Of a stretch of 5,046 nucleotides of DNA, positions 4,798 through 5,046 are shown one piece after another. Source of the DNA: Candidatus Heimdallarchaeota archaeon LC_3 (GTDB lineage Archaea; Asgardarchaeota; Heimdallarchaeia; Hodarchaeales; LC-3). Under the pieces are notes generated by a model. It ran no database searches. It was not told the origin of the DNA and saw only the letters and a program-made list of their open reading frames with translations. The translations under genes and the position numbers were made by a program. The stretch lies in assembly GCA_001940645.1 (NCBI GenBank), contig MDVS01000097.1, positions 1 to 5,046 on the forward strand, given 5' to 3'. Each line of letters starts with the position of its first letter. Positions within the stretch are counted from its first letter, which is position 1.

Positions 4798-5046
4798 GTG
4801 GTAAGAACAGCACTTGTTACTGGTGGAGCTGGATTTATTGGTTCACATTTAGCAAACAAACTCCTTCAGAAAAAATATAAAGTAATAGTTTTTGATGACT
4901 TATCCAATGGTAGTGGAAAAAGCAATTTATCAAAAAATATAACATTTGTAAAAGGAAATATTTTCAACATAGGTAAACTCAAAAAGATTTGTGAAAAGAC
5001 TGATGTTGTTTTTAATCTAGCAGTAAAACCCTTGATTATGTCATTT
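4798..5046 (+). CDS. NAD-dependent sugar-nucleotide epimerase/dehydratase, N-terminal part (3' end outside window)
   Basis: The 83 visible codons encode the beginning of an extended short-chain dehydrogenase of the UDP-sugar epimerase/dehydratase group. Seen are the NAD-binding TGGAGFIGSH (residues 8-17 from the GTG), VFDDLSNGS (31-39) ending strand 2 with acidic residues that bind the adenosine ribose, FVKGNIFNI (50-58) where most relatives have a D in place of N54, and VVFNLAVKP (70-78), equivalent to the VFHLAA strand. The enzyme would interconvert or dehydrate an NDP-sugar in the cytoplasm, feeding the glycosyltransferases; UDP-glucose/GlcNAc 4-epimerase is the likeliest type, but the catalytic YxxxK and substrate residues are outside the window. 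The start could be ATG at 4786 (adding MKLF) or GTG at 4798; promoter spacing and the usual very short lead into the first strand favour GTG. It has its own promoter 144-156 bases after the glycosyltransferase. Confidence 0.88.
   Translation, partial: MVRTALVTGGAGFIGSHLANKLLQKKYKVIVFDDLSNGSGKSNLSKNITFVKGNIFNIGKLKKICEKTDVVFNLAVKPLIMSF

Noticed and set aside
1..5046. Search for transposases, tRNA genes, CRISPR repeats and attachment sites
   Set aside because: No transposase motif, no GC-rich cloverleaf sequence, no regularly spaced repeat and no terminal direct repeats were seen.

Overview
The window is an AT-rich piece of a surface-glycan (cell-envelope polysaccharide or glycoprotein glycan) gene cluster, most likely from an archaeon. 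The archaeal signs are AT-rich boxes of the TTTAAATA/TTTATAAT type about 25-30 bases before several start codons, almost no Shine-Dalgarno sequences, and starts that would be leaderless. Together with the low GC this fits the marine ammonia-oxidising Nitrososphaerota (Nitrosopumilus-like), but no taxonomic marker gene is present, so the assignment is an inference.

Layout, left to right. (1) 1-545, minus: N-terminal half of a GT4-type glycosyltransferase, cut by the window edge, with a TTG start. (2) 546-679: divergent promoter region. (3) 680-1597, plus: a D-glucuronyl C5-epimerase-domain protein. (4) 1601-2494, minus: a sulfotransferase that looks like the heparan-sulfate sulfotransferase group; it meets the epimerase tail to tail with 3 bases between the stop codons. 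(5) 2569-3339, minus: a class I SAM-dependent methyltransferase with a TTG start, 74 bases upstream of the sulfotransferase and probably transcribed with it. (6) 3340-3516: a second divergent promoter region with two tandem plus-strand TATA-like boxes and an inverted repeat. (7) 3517-4641, plus: a complete GT4-type glycosyltransferase that is a clear paralog of gene 1. (8) 4642-4785: AT-rich intergenic DNA ending in a strong TATA box. (9) 4798-5046, plus: start of an NAD-dependent sugar-nucleotide epimerase/dehydratase, cut by the window edge.

Taken together, a sugar-nucleotide epimerase supplies precursors, two related glycosyltransferases build the chain, and a C5-epimerase, a sulfotransferase and a methyltransferase decorate it. 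The most interesting point is the C5-epimerase next to a heparan-type sulfotransferase. In animals this pair of activities turns glucuronate into iduronate and sulfates the chain (heparan sulfate/heparin). Sulfated uronic acids, including some iduronate, are known from the S-layer glycoprotein of Halobacterium. The window may therefore encode a glycosaminoglycan-like modification module in an archaeon; the actual substrate cannot be read from the sequence.
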